A stretch of DNA of 64,000 nt from positions 1 to 64,000 of the forward strand of contig JAAEAF010003772.1 in assembly GCA_011037195.1 (NCBI GenBank), read 5' to 3'. Position numbers and translations under genes: made by a program. Positions 11,453-23,802 of the stretch are shown piece by piece. The first letter of the stretch is position 1, and each line of letters starts with the position of its first letter. The notes beneath the pieces are model-generated. The model did not search any database, was not told the origin of the DNA, and saw nothing but the letters and a program-made list of their open reading frames with translations. Source of the stretch: Triatoma infestans. Taxonomy: Eukaryota; Arthropoda; Insecta; Hemiptera; Reduviidae.

Positions 11453-12760
11453 TGGTACGACGGGTGCCATGATGACTACCCCCACTGCGGCCTTGGAGGT
11501 CCTGTTAAACCTTCCACCACTCCACATCTACGTCCAAGGCGTTGCAAGAGCAGTTGTGGCACGACTACAACAGGGACAAGCGCCCATTTATCCCAGGCAC
11601 ACTGGGAAGCATCAAGACCTATGGGAGGAGCTGGAGGCGGACCCGATTTTGGGCCTGCCTACGGATATGATGACTCCTAGGTATGACTTCCAAAAACCCT
11701 TCAAAGTCTTGATATTAGACAGAGAGGCATGGAAGAATGGGCCGCCAATTACAGGCGAATCTATGTGGTACACGGACGGGTCCAAGATGGGTGACGGAGT
11801 GGGAGCCGGCGTGTACGGGGCTCATCCGAGATGTACTAGCTGTCTTCTTTCAGGCGGAGCTAGTCGCGATTATTATCTGCGCCGCCGAAATAAGAAGACG
11901 GGGAGTGCATAACTCCAGAGTCGTCATTTATTCGGATAGCCAGGCTGCTCTGCGGGCAATTGACTCGTGGGAGATCAGCTCAAGGCTGGTGTGGGACTGC
12001 CTAGGTGCACTAAGGGAAATTAGTAGCCATAATAAGGTCTTCCTGGTTTGGGTACCTGGGCACTCGGGTCACAGAGGCAATGAGGCGGCGGACCGCCTGG
12101 CCCGGGAGGGTTCAATGGGAGCGCTTATCGGGCCGGAGCCGTTCTGTGGTGTCTCAAGATGCCTCAGGAGTGCATCCATTAAGTTATGGATGCAGGACCG
12201 ATCAAGGGAATGGTGGGTCAAAACTCCAGGCCAGAGACAGGCGAAAAAGTTTATCTATAGCTACTCGCCCAAGCTAACTGCAGAATTACTCCAACTAGGC
12301 CGGGTGGCCATAAGGATAGCAGTTGGCATTCTCACTGGCCACTGTAGATTAAATAAGCACATGCATCGCATGAGCCTGGCAACGGATAGCCTGTGCAGGT
12401 TTTGTCAGGAAGAAGAGGAGACGGCACTGCATGTGGTAGGTCAGTGCGAGGGGCTGGTCTGGCTAAGGTACCGCCTCTTTGGTAAAGAGAAGCTGGTGCC
12501 AACAAGCCTCAGCCAGGGCCCTCTCTCGGACCTATTAAGTCTTCTAAGGCAAGCAGGACTCGAGAGGGTGCTCTGATGGCGGGTGCTCTGATGGTGCTCT
12601 GATTGACCACCTGGGAGCCCCCCCCAATTCCACAGTTCGGTTAAGGACAGGATAGGGGGAGGGTCTCCAACTAGGGGGGGTGCCACAATAGATCCTTGGG
12701 GTGTCGCGGTGGCGTAGGTGAGTAGCCATTCCCCCGGTTAGAATCTATATACTCCTATCT
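11453..12760 (+). pseudogene. I/R1-group LINE, 5'-truncated, with RNase H and zinc-knuckle; one frameshift
   Basis: The first frame (11448-11912) contains TTPTAALEVLLNLPPL, the conserved post-RT linker, then MWYTDGSKMGDG, which holds the first RNase H aspartate. A frameshift near 11800-11840 moves the reading to the frame of 11737-12576. There QAELVAI (E), IYSDSQAALRA (D) and VPGHSGHRGNEAADRLA (His and the final D) complete the D-E-D-D RNase H set. After that come the LTGHCRLNKHMHRM and LCRFCQEEEETALHVVGQC blocks of the C-terminal CCHC finger and an ORF end at 12576. The 3' UTR runs to about 12760. The element lacks endonuclease and RT, so it is a dead 5'-truncated copy. A 12-bp target duplication shows it entered an older jockey-like fragment by retrotransposition. 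Confidence 0.85.
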
Positions 12761-13253
12761 AAGACCTATGCTAACTATATGCTTGCCCTTCTTGGAGCCT
12801 GTCGTCGGTCCAACAGCCTCACTAAAAATAACACAAAATAAGTTTCTAAGGTTGGTAACATCCTCCCCACGCTATACCCGCATTTTAGATCTCCATTTAA
12901 GCACAAAAATGGACTACATTGAACATTACATTGAAAAGGTCGCCTTAAAATTTTTTAGCAGGTGTCAAGCAAATCACACAATCTGTGCAGACAAATTGGC
13001 GACTATGACTTGAGCGGTGGGTGTAGGCATAGGAAGGTAAACACTCCTTAATTTAACACTCCTAAATTTAAGTTATATAAATGCTAGGGTTTTTTTTTTT
13101 ACAGCTTTTCCATAAATCTCAACCAATTCTTTACAAATCAATATATTTTATAGATTTGCTGGAGGTAATTGTGGCACTTCCATGTAAATATGTTCATAAT
13201 ATTTCTATATCGTTTTGAATAAAGAATATTATTGTTATTATTATTATTATTTT
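12761..13253 (+). pseudogene. Jockey-like LINE 3' end, downstream of the nested insertion
   Basis: Starting within the target duplication, the frame reads RPMLT, then LKITQNKFLRLVTSSPRYTR and later YIEKVALKFFSRCQANH. These match the C-terminal region of jockey-type ORF2 ('RPMLTY...IQNKxLRxxTxAPRYxR...KFxxRxxxH'). The stop is at 13011. A 3' UTR of about 240 bp ends with AATAAAG at 13218 and a (TTA)n tail at 13226-13252. 'LYK' from 11423-11431 and 'RPMLT' here were adjacent before the insertion, apart from a small frameshift. Confidence 0.75.
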
Positions 13254-14318
13254 AATGTTATGAGTAAAATTTGCAAGTATTAAGACAATCTGTCAATTTG
13301 ATACTTCCAATAATTACACTAAGGAAAATTCATGCGAGTGTTTCACGCCAGATTTTGTTTTTGTTTTTATGTCACTGTTCTTTGTGAATTTTAAATTAAC
13401 GACATGAAAATGCAGGCAGTTTCAATTGTTTGTTACAATAACGAAAAAAATGATCAGCTAATTATTTCATATTATAGGATCGGCACAAAGCAAATATAAC
13501 TACCACACTTATTGAAATTAGTTATGTTGAATGGACTATACTCGTACATTGGAAACGGGCATTGGAAAGAGTGGCTCGCATATGAATTTTTAATTTTGAT
13601 TCGTGTGACCTCCGCTTTCATTCATTTAACTCCATTATTTTATTACATTCTTGAAATTATTCATTTTTGGACTATATTGTTTTTTTTTTTTTAACAAAGT
13701 CACTTTCTTTTTCTAGCTCGTGCAGCATTCGTATTGTAAGTTACGACGTTATAGTTAATTCTAATTAGCTAATTACCAATTGTTCCTACTGTTACGACAT
13801 TAACCTTGGAATGCAATTTGATCTTTAAGTTTAAATTAACCTTGTTTCAAGGATCCAAATGTTATTTTTCGTGTCTTAACTGAGATAGGCAGTGTCCCCC
13901 TATTCGCAGAACCTCAACAATTTCATGAGGGTCAAAAGAGTAAGTACTGAAAAGAATTTCAATTTAGTCAAAAGAGTAAGTACTGAAAAGAGCAAATTTC
14001 TATGAAATCAAATTTTTTTTCTTTTAGCAATCCGAATTTTTCGAAGTCTAAGCAATAGCAAAAATTGAGAGCTTTTAGTGGGAATCAAACGATGCAAATC
14101 TCGTTAGATTTCTTTACGTTGTAAATATAGAGAAATTTAGTACATTTTTGAAATTATTGTAACTAAATAATTTTAATAATATATTAAAAATATTTTCTTT
14201 TTTTTATTTTATGTAATTTGGAATGGTCAATTTAAAATAGGAAAATGTGGTATTAACGATGATTTCTTCTTTCTCCCACTCTTTCTACCATGCAATGCTA
14301 CTTTCTTATTTCTTTTAG
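13254..14318. other. Non-coding DNA, possible upstream or intronic sequence of the exon at 14319
   Basis: A solo HR 3' end is visible at about 13325-13365 (ATGCGAGTGTTTCACGCCAG followed by ATTTTG). A direct repeat 'GTCAAAAGAGTAAGTACTG' occurs at 13932 and 13966. The last 45 bases before 14319 are pyrimidine-rich and end TTTCTTTTAG, a good splice acceptor tract. Confidence 0.5.
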
Positions 14319-14517
14319 AATAAATAATGCCGGAGGAAAATAATTCTAAAGAATTGTTCATGGAGCACTTAAGAGGATATTGGAAACTGCTGAAAGAGTA
14401 TGATATAAATATTTTACTGCCTTATGTACAAATGAAAAATGGAAAAAGTTTAAGTCCATTCCAATACCTTCAGGGCAATCCTGTCAAAGGGGAAGATAAA
14501 AGTTTTGTTCATCGTTT
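14319..14517 (+). CDS. Candidate host-gene coding exon with start codon; product not recognised
   Basis: The exon is bounded by a consensus acceptor (TTTCTTATTTCTTTTAG, AG at 14317-14318) and a consensus donor (GTAAGT at 14518-14523). The ATG at 14327 follows an in-frame TAA, so it would be the true start, with 'AATAATG' context. It encodes MPEENNSKELFMEHLRGY, continues through NILLPYVQMKNGKSLSPF and QYLQGNPVKGEDKSF, and breaks in phase 2 (191 coding nt). The composition is ordinary globular protein, charged and free of low complexity, unlike the TE relics around it. No family is recognised and no second exon of this gene was found in the window. It could still be a chance ORF between chance splice sites. 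Confidence 0.45.
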
Positions 14518-14756
14518 GTAAGTTCATCCCCTGCTCTAAGACTATTGTTTATATATTTCATACATATAAACTTATTCTAAAAACATCCATTAAAAACAAA
14601 AAACAATATATAAATCCTTTTTTTAAATAAATTTATTATGTAAGTATTCTCTCCAAATACAATGTGGATCTCATTTTGATAATTATATGATATTGTAAAA
14701 ACATAGGTCTTCGGGTTGAGACCATGTCAGCGGTTTGTTGTAAACCGACGTTTCGC

Positions 14757-15972
14757 CTATATTACAATAGCTGTTGGGGGTTGGTTCTCCAGCCTACCCA
14801 CCGCGACCCGTATTGTAGCACCCCTGAAGTTGGAGTTTCCTCTGCGGCTCTGTCCCTTATCTGATGTTGAGAGTCTGTGGAGGCTCCTAAGTGCATCACT
14901 AATCAAAGCAACTCTTGATTCCTGTCTGCTTTATTAGATTTAATAGTTCCGATAGAAGCCCTTGGCTGAGGCTTGCAGACATCAGCTTCTCCTCTCCAAA
15001 GAGGTGAAAGCTCAGCCATACAAACCTTTCGCACAAACACAAAACTTGCAGTGCTGTTTCCTCTTCTTCCTGACAAAACCTACAAGGCTATCCGATGTGG
15101 CCTATGCGGTGCATGTGCTTATGTAGTCTACAATGGCCAGTGAGGAGGCCGACTGTTATCCTTATGGCCACCCGGCCTTGTTAGAGTAATTCTGCAGTTA
15201 GCCTGGGCGGTTTGGCTTTGGCTTGGAGTTCTAGCCCACCATTCTCGTGATCGATCGTTCAGCCTTATTCTGATGGATGCACTTCTGAGGCGTCTTGCGA
15301 TACCGCAGAAATGTTCAGATCCGATGAAGGTCCTTATGTAAGCCTCCCGACTAGGCGATCTGCCGCCTCATTGCCCCTGTGACCCGAATGCCCGGGTTTC
15401 CAAACCAGGAAAACCTTATTATGGCTACTAATTTCACTTAGTAAACTGATCTCCCACGAGTTAATTGGTCATACAGCCGCCTGGAGTTATGACGACTCTG
15501 GAGTTATACGTTCCCCATCTTCTTTTTCGGCGGCGCAGGTAATAATTGCTACTAGCTCCTCCTGAAAGACCGAGGCTAGCCTTTTCAGGCTTACCGAGAT
15601 GCCCACCTCGGATAGGCCCGGTACACGGCGGCTCTCAGTCCTTCCTCCATCCTAGATCCATCCGTGTACCACATGGATTTGCCTAAAATTTGCGGCCCGT
15701 TCTTACATGCCTCTCTGTCTAATATCAATACTTTGAAGGGTTTTTGGAAGTCGTGTCTAGGAGTCATTGTATCGGAGGGCAGGCCCAAGATTGCGTCTGC
15801 CTCCAATTCCTCGCATAGTACCTGGTACTTCCCACTGGTATAAATGCCTGGGATAAATAAGAGCCTGCAATTTTTTAGTCAAGCTGCAACGCCTTGGACG
15901 TAGATATTGAGTGGTGGAAGATTTAAGAAGGCCTCCAAGGCAAGCTGTGGTCAGGCAAGCCATCGCTTGAAT
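14757..15972 (-). pseudogene. Second, inverted copy of the RNase H LINE (same family as 11453-12760), badly decayed
   Basis: On the minus strand, 15963-15880 reads LTTACLGGLLKSSTTQYLR, matching the linker of the plus-strand copy. 15806-15600 reads ADAILGLPSDTMTPRHDFQK and MWYTDGSRMEEG, with the first RNase H aspartate. Further down, LTGH-finger nucleotides and a 3' UTR (14935-14757, with GGTGCTACAATACGGGTCGC) match the other copy. Frameshifts are frequent. Both copies start at nearly the same 5' point, which may be a preferred truncation site or coincidence. The intervening 14520-14756 has no gene. Confidence 0.8.
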
Positions 15973-16199
15973 TCTTTATGGTAATGTCACCTCTAAAGTT
16001 GAAACAACACCGTCTAGATGTACGAGTAGAAAGAATAGTGTGAGGCAATGGAGAGGAGGTGTGGTAAGCTTTCCCCTCCCTTCTGTTGGTAATACGCGGG
16101 GCTTAATTTTCTCTTTCTTGCATATGATTAGCTATTGGTGGACGTGGTCATAGTTTCCCCTCCCACTGTCAAATTACTAAAGTTGCAGCCTTATTTTAG

Positions 16200-16432
16200 T
16201 ATGGAAAACCGTTAAATATTTTTTCCTTTTCTGTTTCGCTCTTTTCTCTGAACAGCCTTGTATTGGGCTGTTGTGTTGCTGCTTTTTTTATAATTGTGTT
16301 TTTATATTATATTTTTATGTGACTTTGTTATGTTTTAAAATTGTTGTAATTTGGTTAAGCCAGCTTAATTTTAATAAGCCTTAGACTTGCAAGCAAGAAA
16401 TAAATAAATAAATAAATAAAATTATTATTATA
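16200..16432 (+). repeat. Probable LINE 3' UTR with (AAAT)n tail
   Basis: Contains a hairpin AACAGCC-TTGTATT-GGGCTGTT near 16250, then TAAGCCAGCTTAATTTTAAT and AATAAGCCTTAGACTTGCAA, ending in AAGAAATAAATAAATAAATA (16398-16420). A microsatellite tail after a non-coding 3' segment is typical of CR1/RTE-type LINEs. No ORF remains, so the clade is not assignable. Confidence 0.45.
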
Positions 16433-18959
16433 ACCCAACAAAAATAGCAAGTAACCTGATATAAATGATAGCTGTAATTCATTATTTTGGAAGTAAAATA
16501 ACTCTATATAGTTCTTTATTTGCCTGTGTCATGCCAAACGTCGTGCTTGTTGATTTACTAAAGTAATAACGTTACTTTCACAGAAATGTTCTTAATTAAA
16601 ATAATAATTAAGACAAATGCCAAATAAAATAAAACAAATTAGTGGTGATGTTAATCCAACAATGCTTTATTCGCTTTCCACTAAATTACTTTCATTTAAA
16701 TTGAATGATATTTTTTTAATATAGTAATTAATCTTGTAAAAATCACACTTTTTCTCTGGAGTGAGTTAGAGTATTATTTTTTTATTTAATTTACAGAAAG
16801 TAGTAGTAACTAAATAAACTTCCAATTAATTATAACATCGATGTTATTTATTTTTTTTCTTCTTTTAGTTTTATTTTTTAATTTGTTTTATAAATAATAT
16901 TTAATGTTTACATACAATATATGTTTGTGTATCATTAGTTAACCATTTCCTAAACTGGGCAATATGTTATTTACTATACCTCTCACTAATAAAAAAAAGA
17001 GTAAAATCAACTTTTAATTCTTAATCAAACTTCTACTTTTATTACTTATTTTTCAACAAATCTGATTCAGTTCACCTAACGAGGAAGGTCGTTATCTTTA
17101 ATTGGGGAAAAGGGGTGTTCATATCTGTAAACATTTTAATGAAAGCTCTTATCAATATGGTAATTTTATTAGAAAAAGAAACTGGTATGAAACACTGACT
17201 CTATCTTTCACTTACACCATTTTAATACAATTAGGAATATATAAAAAAAAGGACAAATCTTCTTTAAACTCAAATTTTACATATTAATCTTAACATAAAT
17301 TTAGAGGTGGGTGGGGGATAAGTACGCCTGCACTAATCTTGGCAGGTAGAGAAGTAATGATTTTATTATGGGTCAGAAGAGCGCTCCAAAAAAAAAAACA
17401 CTGAACCAACTATATATTATAAAATTTGAAATTAACACCACAAATTTTGCACAACTATCCAAAATAATTTATTTTTTGAAAAATGTTATACAAATAAAAG
17501 TAATACGTTTTTATCTTGTGAAGTTAGCATCGCAAGTATAAAGGAAATTGTTATAGTCGTTGTGGAATATTTACTGGGAATTATTCCACTTGCTTAAGAT
17601 TGGGATTCAGGTGGATGAGCTAATAAGAATAAGTTTTTTTGAACTATACATTTATTTCCGTCACTACACTTAAATTACAGTGATAACCCGATTCCTGGTC
17701 TTCAGTGGGCAACATTCTTGTTCAACGCACTGGTAATGGCCTGGATAGTGATGTAGATCACATGCGAATCCTAGGTACTAGCGTCTGAAGCTATGGATGC
17801 GAGAATAAGCCCCACGATCCAGCTTCTAATCAATGAAGAACCAGCTCTAAACGAAGAATAGAGCCATGTTAATAAAAGAAAATACATCTTTATGAATCAC
17901 TACAAAAAAAAAAATAATATATTTAAAATGCCACAATGTCTTGTAATAAGTTAAACAGGTCCTATTAAGGATCATATGATAAAGTTATACACCCTTGAAA
18001 TAGGTGCTGGCAGAAGTTAATGTAGCACATACAAAAGAGTATAGTTAATTAAAAGAAATACCTGGATGTGAAGATTCCCAGGGCACGACAAGTGTGATAA
18101 AAGTGCTATATCTGTCTGGCCACACTGTCGAGTAAAACTGCGTTATTAAGCTATTAAATTCAACTGGTATTAAGTTCCTTAAATAAGTTAATCTAAAACA
18201 TTAAATAATGAATTACACTGCACTTGAAGTTGTCAGTGATGCGAACTGGATCGTCCAATTGAGTGGATTATTGCAGTAAGGTATGTAATCTTGTAAGATG
18301 CTTCTTTAAGGTTGCCAAGTCCCTTCAGCTAGTGAAGCAAGAACGTTGAGATAAATGTTGGCAATAATAATAATAATAATAGTAATAATAATTAACGGAT
18401 ATTGGGATGGGAAAGGACCAAATAAATGTTCTCACACACCCCAGCCTTGGCGTCCCAACCTGATAAATGATTAATTGCAAAGTTGCAATAACTCCTCTTG
18501 AATGTATTTGTGACGAGATGTCTTCAATAAAATTAGATTCAGATGTAAGAATTAGCTGCTTGGAGCTGCAATAGAGTTGGTTTCCGGTCGAGAAAGCATG
18601 TTGCTGATTGTTCAAGATGGCGTCAGTGGCCAGGAAGCAAAAAACAACCAGTACGTGTGGCTTGCACTTGGAAAAAGGCTCGACTGACTCATTGAGCTGG
18701 ACCCAATGAGATAGCTGCCTGTCGAGACAGCGCTGCTTCCCAAATCAGACATGTTAGCCAACATAATTCTTCAATCAATGCAGTGTCGTGCAAGGCACTA
18801 ATTGTAATGTAGTATAAAACAAATAAAAAATAGCATGAATTCTCATATAAATAAAATAATAAACAACATGACTGGATCAACCGTGTGACCAGTCAAATTT
18901 TCAAACACAATAAGGGGAGGCTCCCACAACTAATTGTCCCCTCTATTATCAATTCGCGA
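16433..18959. other. Non-coding DNA
   Basis: AT-rich. A (TAA)n tract lies at 18367-18395. 17640-17900 and 18085-18880 are somewhat richer in GC and may hold old repeats, but no motif is identifiable. Short ORFs at 18325-18615 and 18689-18880 (minus) look like low-information readings. Confidence 0.45.
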
Positions 18960-19595
18960 CATTCGTGTTCGAGAAATATCCAAAAAAAAAACCTCAAAAA
19001 CTTACTTTATAATAAAATCGCTCTTTCGGCTGCCAGAATTTCTTCAAATTTGGAAGTGTATCATGGTACTAATAGGTAGGTTGTTGTAATACTATGTAGG
19101 TGGTAGAACCATATATTATCCTGAACATAGTACTTTGGAGGAATGCATAACGCTACTGTTCCCCCAGAACCCCCCAAAAGTCAATTTTCATGGGAAAATG
19201 TTTCAAATCAAAGTGATAGGTTTTAATATGTATAGATAAGATAAGAAGTTCAAAGAAAATCGTTTTCAAGGAAAAAAGAAGAAAAAACTGAAAAAAAAAA
19301 ATCATTCAATAAAGTCGTATTTCCGGTTGATGGATTTTACCCGAAATCTTCGCATCTAATGCGGTGTTGGCATCTAAACGGAACACCAAGTTTGAGCTTC
19401 CCGCAAATTTTCGTTTTTGATATATTTTATTACACACACAAAATAGCCATTATACTGACCATTTGCTAAAAACATTTTTTTCGTTTTCAGGGAACCTCAA
19501 AACATATATTACCCGTTTAAAGATTCATTTTCGAAAATCTGGCACGATCGCAATATATCATCTTCTTACTAAGAAAGTAAGAAAAAGTAAAAAAA
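18960..19595 (-). mobile_element. HR copy, minus strand, with 5' end
   Basis: The plus strand shows the HR order reversed: monomer blocks (GTCAATTTTCATGGGAAAATG; TCCGGTTGATGGATTTTACC), then CATTTGCTAAAAACATTTTT, then TCTGGCACGATCGCAATATA, then the degenerate terminal hairpin CTTCTTACTAAGAAAGTAAG at 19563-19582. The (GT)n position is a short CA tract at 19432. Confidence 0.7.
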
Positions 19596-21112
19596 GTTAC
19601 ATAATATAAATGAAAAACATAATTATTAGATGTATTAATCTAGGATTTTATCCTTCATAGCTTGGCTTCTTTATTGGTTCAAGCTGTATTAATATTTTTG
19701 TGCAAAAGAGTTTTTGTTATATGAATTTCGTATTCCTAAGTATTTTTGTGAAGTTCGTGTAAGGAGATGATATCTACTTAAAGTTTCAGTTTGGTGTATA
19801 ACAGAATCGGCAATATGGTCTTTTTTTTTTTTGGCTCGACAATGCGAGCATTTTATTAAAATTTACATAACTCATCCCTATACCACATAAAATAGGGCAA
19901 ACATTTATAAGCACTACATTTAAAAAAGCGGCCGTAAAGATTGAAAAACTTAACTTGTGAAAGTCTTTTATAACTTTAAAAGTTCTCATGTAAATACCAG
20001 CTTACACCTATATACGACAGCTTACACTCGTATATAAGCGCGAAGAATTTTGATAAAACCTTAAACAGTAGCACTTATTAAAAGGCTATTTCTTGCTTTG
20101 AATTTAATAGCTTCACATAATTTAGCATTTTCAGTCAAATTAATTTTTTTTTTACTAAATGGGTCCTAACAGTTTAAGTAATTTTAATTAAAAAAAAATA
20201 TATTTTAATTCAAGATATTAGCTAAAATGGGCGAAATTTCAGCGCCAAAATGATTCTCATTAGTTGCTTTATTTTAGAAATTATATGAAGTGATATAACG
20301 ATTATTTTTCATAGTGAGAAATTAATACTGAAAAAAGTAGTGAATAAAATTCGGTTAATATCGCATTGTAACAGTTAATGGGAATAAAATATCATTTATA
20401 GGGAAGATTATAAGAGGGAGTCATAAGAGGGTTATAAAGGAGAGGGTTATAAGAGGGGTATAAGTGGGGTATTATACTAAAAATAAACTCTTTTCATTTA
20501 TAATAATAAAACTAGAATGGTGTAAGGCCTTTCTACTGAAATAAGACACTGAAATATATTATATTGCATACATTTCTGACAAATGCAATCCCTTAATGGT
20601 CGACTTTTTCAAATGAAAACGGTTTTCTTGGATTTTCTTTGTTTGTTTTTTTTTATTGATATTTCCACCTTACAGAAGCATAACAATAGTAAATTTTTAA
20701 TTATGGTCAAATAATTAGAACCAGAGCGGAGAAGTCACACAGTTAATGAAACTCCTATTTACTCAGTTAAGTGGATCATCACAAGGCCACTGATGTTTTA
20801 TTATTCGAGTAGAATTTATAGGATTGATGCAAGTTCACGGACAAGAGGATTGACATGAGTGGATAAACGGTTATGAAATTTATTGCTTCGGTATAAGATT
20901 TCTTGACGGACTTATGGAATATTTAAGTCTGTAGGAATTGTATGGTGATCCGATTTATCATGTACCTAGATAATTATTATTTTGAGTTTATTGCATCAAG
21001 TAAGTGCTAAACTAAGTTCTGCATAAAGTTCAATGTGAACTAAATTTTCCAGAAGAATTTTTTTAGGACATACAAGTTTTTAAGTCATACCTATAAGTTT
21101 TTGAAAAGGAGA
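19596..21112. other. AT-rich non-coding DNA
   Basis: Includes a small degenerate tandem array of 'GGGTTATAAGAG' units at about 20400-20475. No gene supported. Confidence 0.5.
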
Positions 21113-22140
21113 TAAATGTGACGGATGCCAGAAATATAAAAATATATTTATTTGAAATTATCAAAATTATGAAGAAAATACAAGCACGTTGGCAAAAAAG
21201 GTACGCCCAGGTAGAAGACTACAGTTACAGGAAGAGTTCATGAACCACGGTTAGCATTGTCTTCTCACAGGGGAAGATTTAAACGAACAATTAGAAGGCA
21301 TTCTTTCAGGACAGTCTGAAACAGACACCGAACCAGAACACTTGTCTTGCGCTCTCTTAGCATCAGTGCCAGTCATAAATTAAAACATAAAAGTTTTGTA
21401 CTTAATCTAGTTAAATAATTGGTTTATAAACACAATAGTTGTGTTATTATAAAAGTACTTAAATTCACTTAAAGAATAATATAATTATTTCAAAAAACAG
21501 TGGTGATCTTTTACTTATTTCTAATACTTCTATCTCTTTCTCAAACATACACACAAGCCCTTTACAAAACCGCTCGTGCTACACAAGCTACCACTACTAA
21601 ACAACACACACACCAACCACGATTGGTGTGATGTATTGTAGTGGTATAGTAGTTGTTTATAGTTTGTAGTAGTAGCTTGTGGCGTGAGCGTGAGGGCGTG
21701 TGATATATATGTTGAAGAGAGAAGTATCAGAAATAATCAAGAGACCACACTGTTTTTGAATTAAATATATTATTTTTTAAGTGAATTTAAATACATTACA
21801 ATATCACAATTATTATGTTTATAAAAACTAATTATTTATCTAGATTAAATGCAAAACTCTTATTTTTTAACTTATAAATGGCACTGATGTTTACTCGTAC
21901 AAGTGTTCTGGTTCGGTGTCTGTTTCAGATTGTTCTGAAAAAATGCTTGTTCGTTCAAATCTTCCCCTGTGAGAAGAAGGGGTAGACAATGCTAACAAGG
22001 TTCATGAACTCTTCCTGTAACTGTAGTCTTCTACCTGGGTGTACCCTTTTTGCCAACAAGCTTGCATTTTCTTCATAATTTTGATAATTTCAAATAAATA
22101 TGTTTTTATATTTCTGGCATCCATCACATAAGCTTCATCT
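21113..22140. repeat. 1-kb palindrome (two inverted arms of about 0.5 kb)
   Basis: The left arm begins GTGACGGATGCCAGAAATAT and the right arm ends ATATTTCTGGCATCCATCAC. Matching continues inward through CTTCCTGTAACTGTAGTCTT, GGTTCGGTGTCTGTTTCAGA and the microsatellite-rich centre (about 21600-21640) with almost no spacer. Divergence and small indels show the arms are not freshly made. In one frame of each arm the peptide SEQSETDTEPEHL recurs, so the repeat unit once carried a coding tail. A third copy in single orientation is at 32030-32440, so the palindrome is two head-to-head copies of a dispersed element. The class is unknown. Confidence 0.85.
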
Positions 22141-23549
22141 TGTTCTAATAAATTTTTTGATAAAGTACAAAGTTCCAAAACCTAAAACTTTTCACTGTTT
22201 GACAATTGAAAGTTATCATGACAGTTATATTTCTGTATACTCTGTTTATACTTTTAGTTTTCAAGACGCATTTTAGGACAGATTGGAATGCTCTAACATC
22301 GTAACAACAACCCAAATGTTCACACAACGACTATTTAATAGTATATACATAAGTTTTAACGTTTTAAAATGTTTTTAGGATAGCAAAGATTTAGCATGAA
22401 ATGAACATTTTAACGGTTATATAAAAAACGAAGAATAATGAAATTATTCCAATTTATTTAAAAACTTTATTTATTTAAAAGAAACGGATATTATTAACGT
22501 AAACTAGTCCAGTCCATGATTGTACGTATATCTGTATATATTACATAAATTAGAGGAAAATGTTATTCTATATTTATATTTTTGTTTAAATTAATTAAAT
22601 CAATTTTAAAATAAATTAAATAATCAAACGCAGTTTAATCCATATCTAAAACACTTATTGTATTAATATCTTTGTGTATTTTTTTGTATATTTGTTTTTT
22701 ACCTCTTCTTCTTCATTATTTTTTTTTTAAATTTGTATACCATTTTTTTTTTTTTTTAGGCAAAATTCATTAAAGTTGGATTTGTTTTCATTAAACAAAA
22801 AATGAAAAATGTACCAACTGTTGCAGCATTTAAATTTTATATTTGTAGATATGCGAATAATTGAATTAATCCATTATTTTCAGTTAAAAATACAGTTTAT
22901 TTATTTTTTCCATATAAACACAAACTTTGATTCATCTTTCATTTGACTAAAAAAAAAAAAAAAAGTGGAAAATAGAGAACAAACATTATTTGAGGAAAAG
23001 ATTATCGTTCCTAAATTTTCAGAAATTCTTCAAATTAAAATTCCAATTAAGTATTTTTTTTTTTTTTTTACATTTTTAATTACAGAAATAAGGTTTTGAA
23101 TTTTTTTTTTAATGAACTGTTATTTGTGATATATTAATGACTTACTAAAAAAAAACAAATTCCATCGTTCTATGCTTTCTAAATATTACTACAAGGCAAG
23201 AGAAATATTATACTCCGAAGAATGATTTTGTAATTAAAAAACTTTTGAATTAGAAAATTCTATTCTGTATCATTCACACGACTTCCTCTCTTACTTTTTA
23301 ATTGGAATTTCACTCAACGTTTAAATGAAAGGTGTTTGGTAGTTTACAGTTTGTTTCTCGGTAATATCAAGTGTTAAAAAGGAAGGAGATTACTCTAAAT
23401 TCTACAGTCACAGTTCATTTGTCAATAATACTTGAAATCTCTCTAACGTCATAGATTTACAAGAAAAACTTATATATTTTTGTTTATATTTTAAAAACTG
23501 ATAGATAACTTATAAACAAGTTATATAAGTTACCATACCAATTTTGAAA
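22141..23549. other. AT-rich non-coding DNA
   Basis: Many poly-A/poly-T runs (22727, 22745, 22950, 23049, 23100). No gene supported. Confidence 0.55.
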
Positions 23550-23751
23550 AAAAAAAAAATTGTTATAGCCGTGTTCTAGAAAATTACAAAAATCTTAAAA
23601 ACTAATTGTATAAAGTAGGATTTCCGGTTAACCGAATTTCAAATTCATTCATTCAAATTTGGAATTCTAGCTATGAATTCAAGCAGTATATAGTATATAT
23701 GAAGTTTAAAGAAAAATTGTTGATGCTGTTTTTTGAAAAAGTCACGAAAAA

Positions 23752-23802
<51 letters not shown>

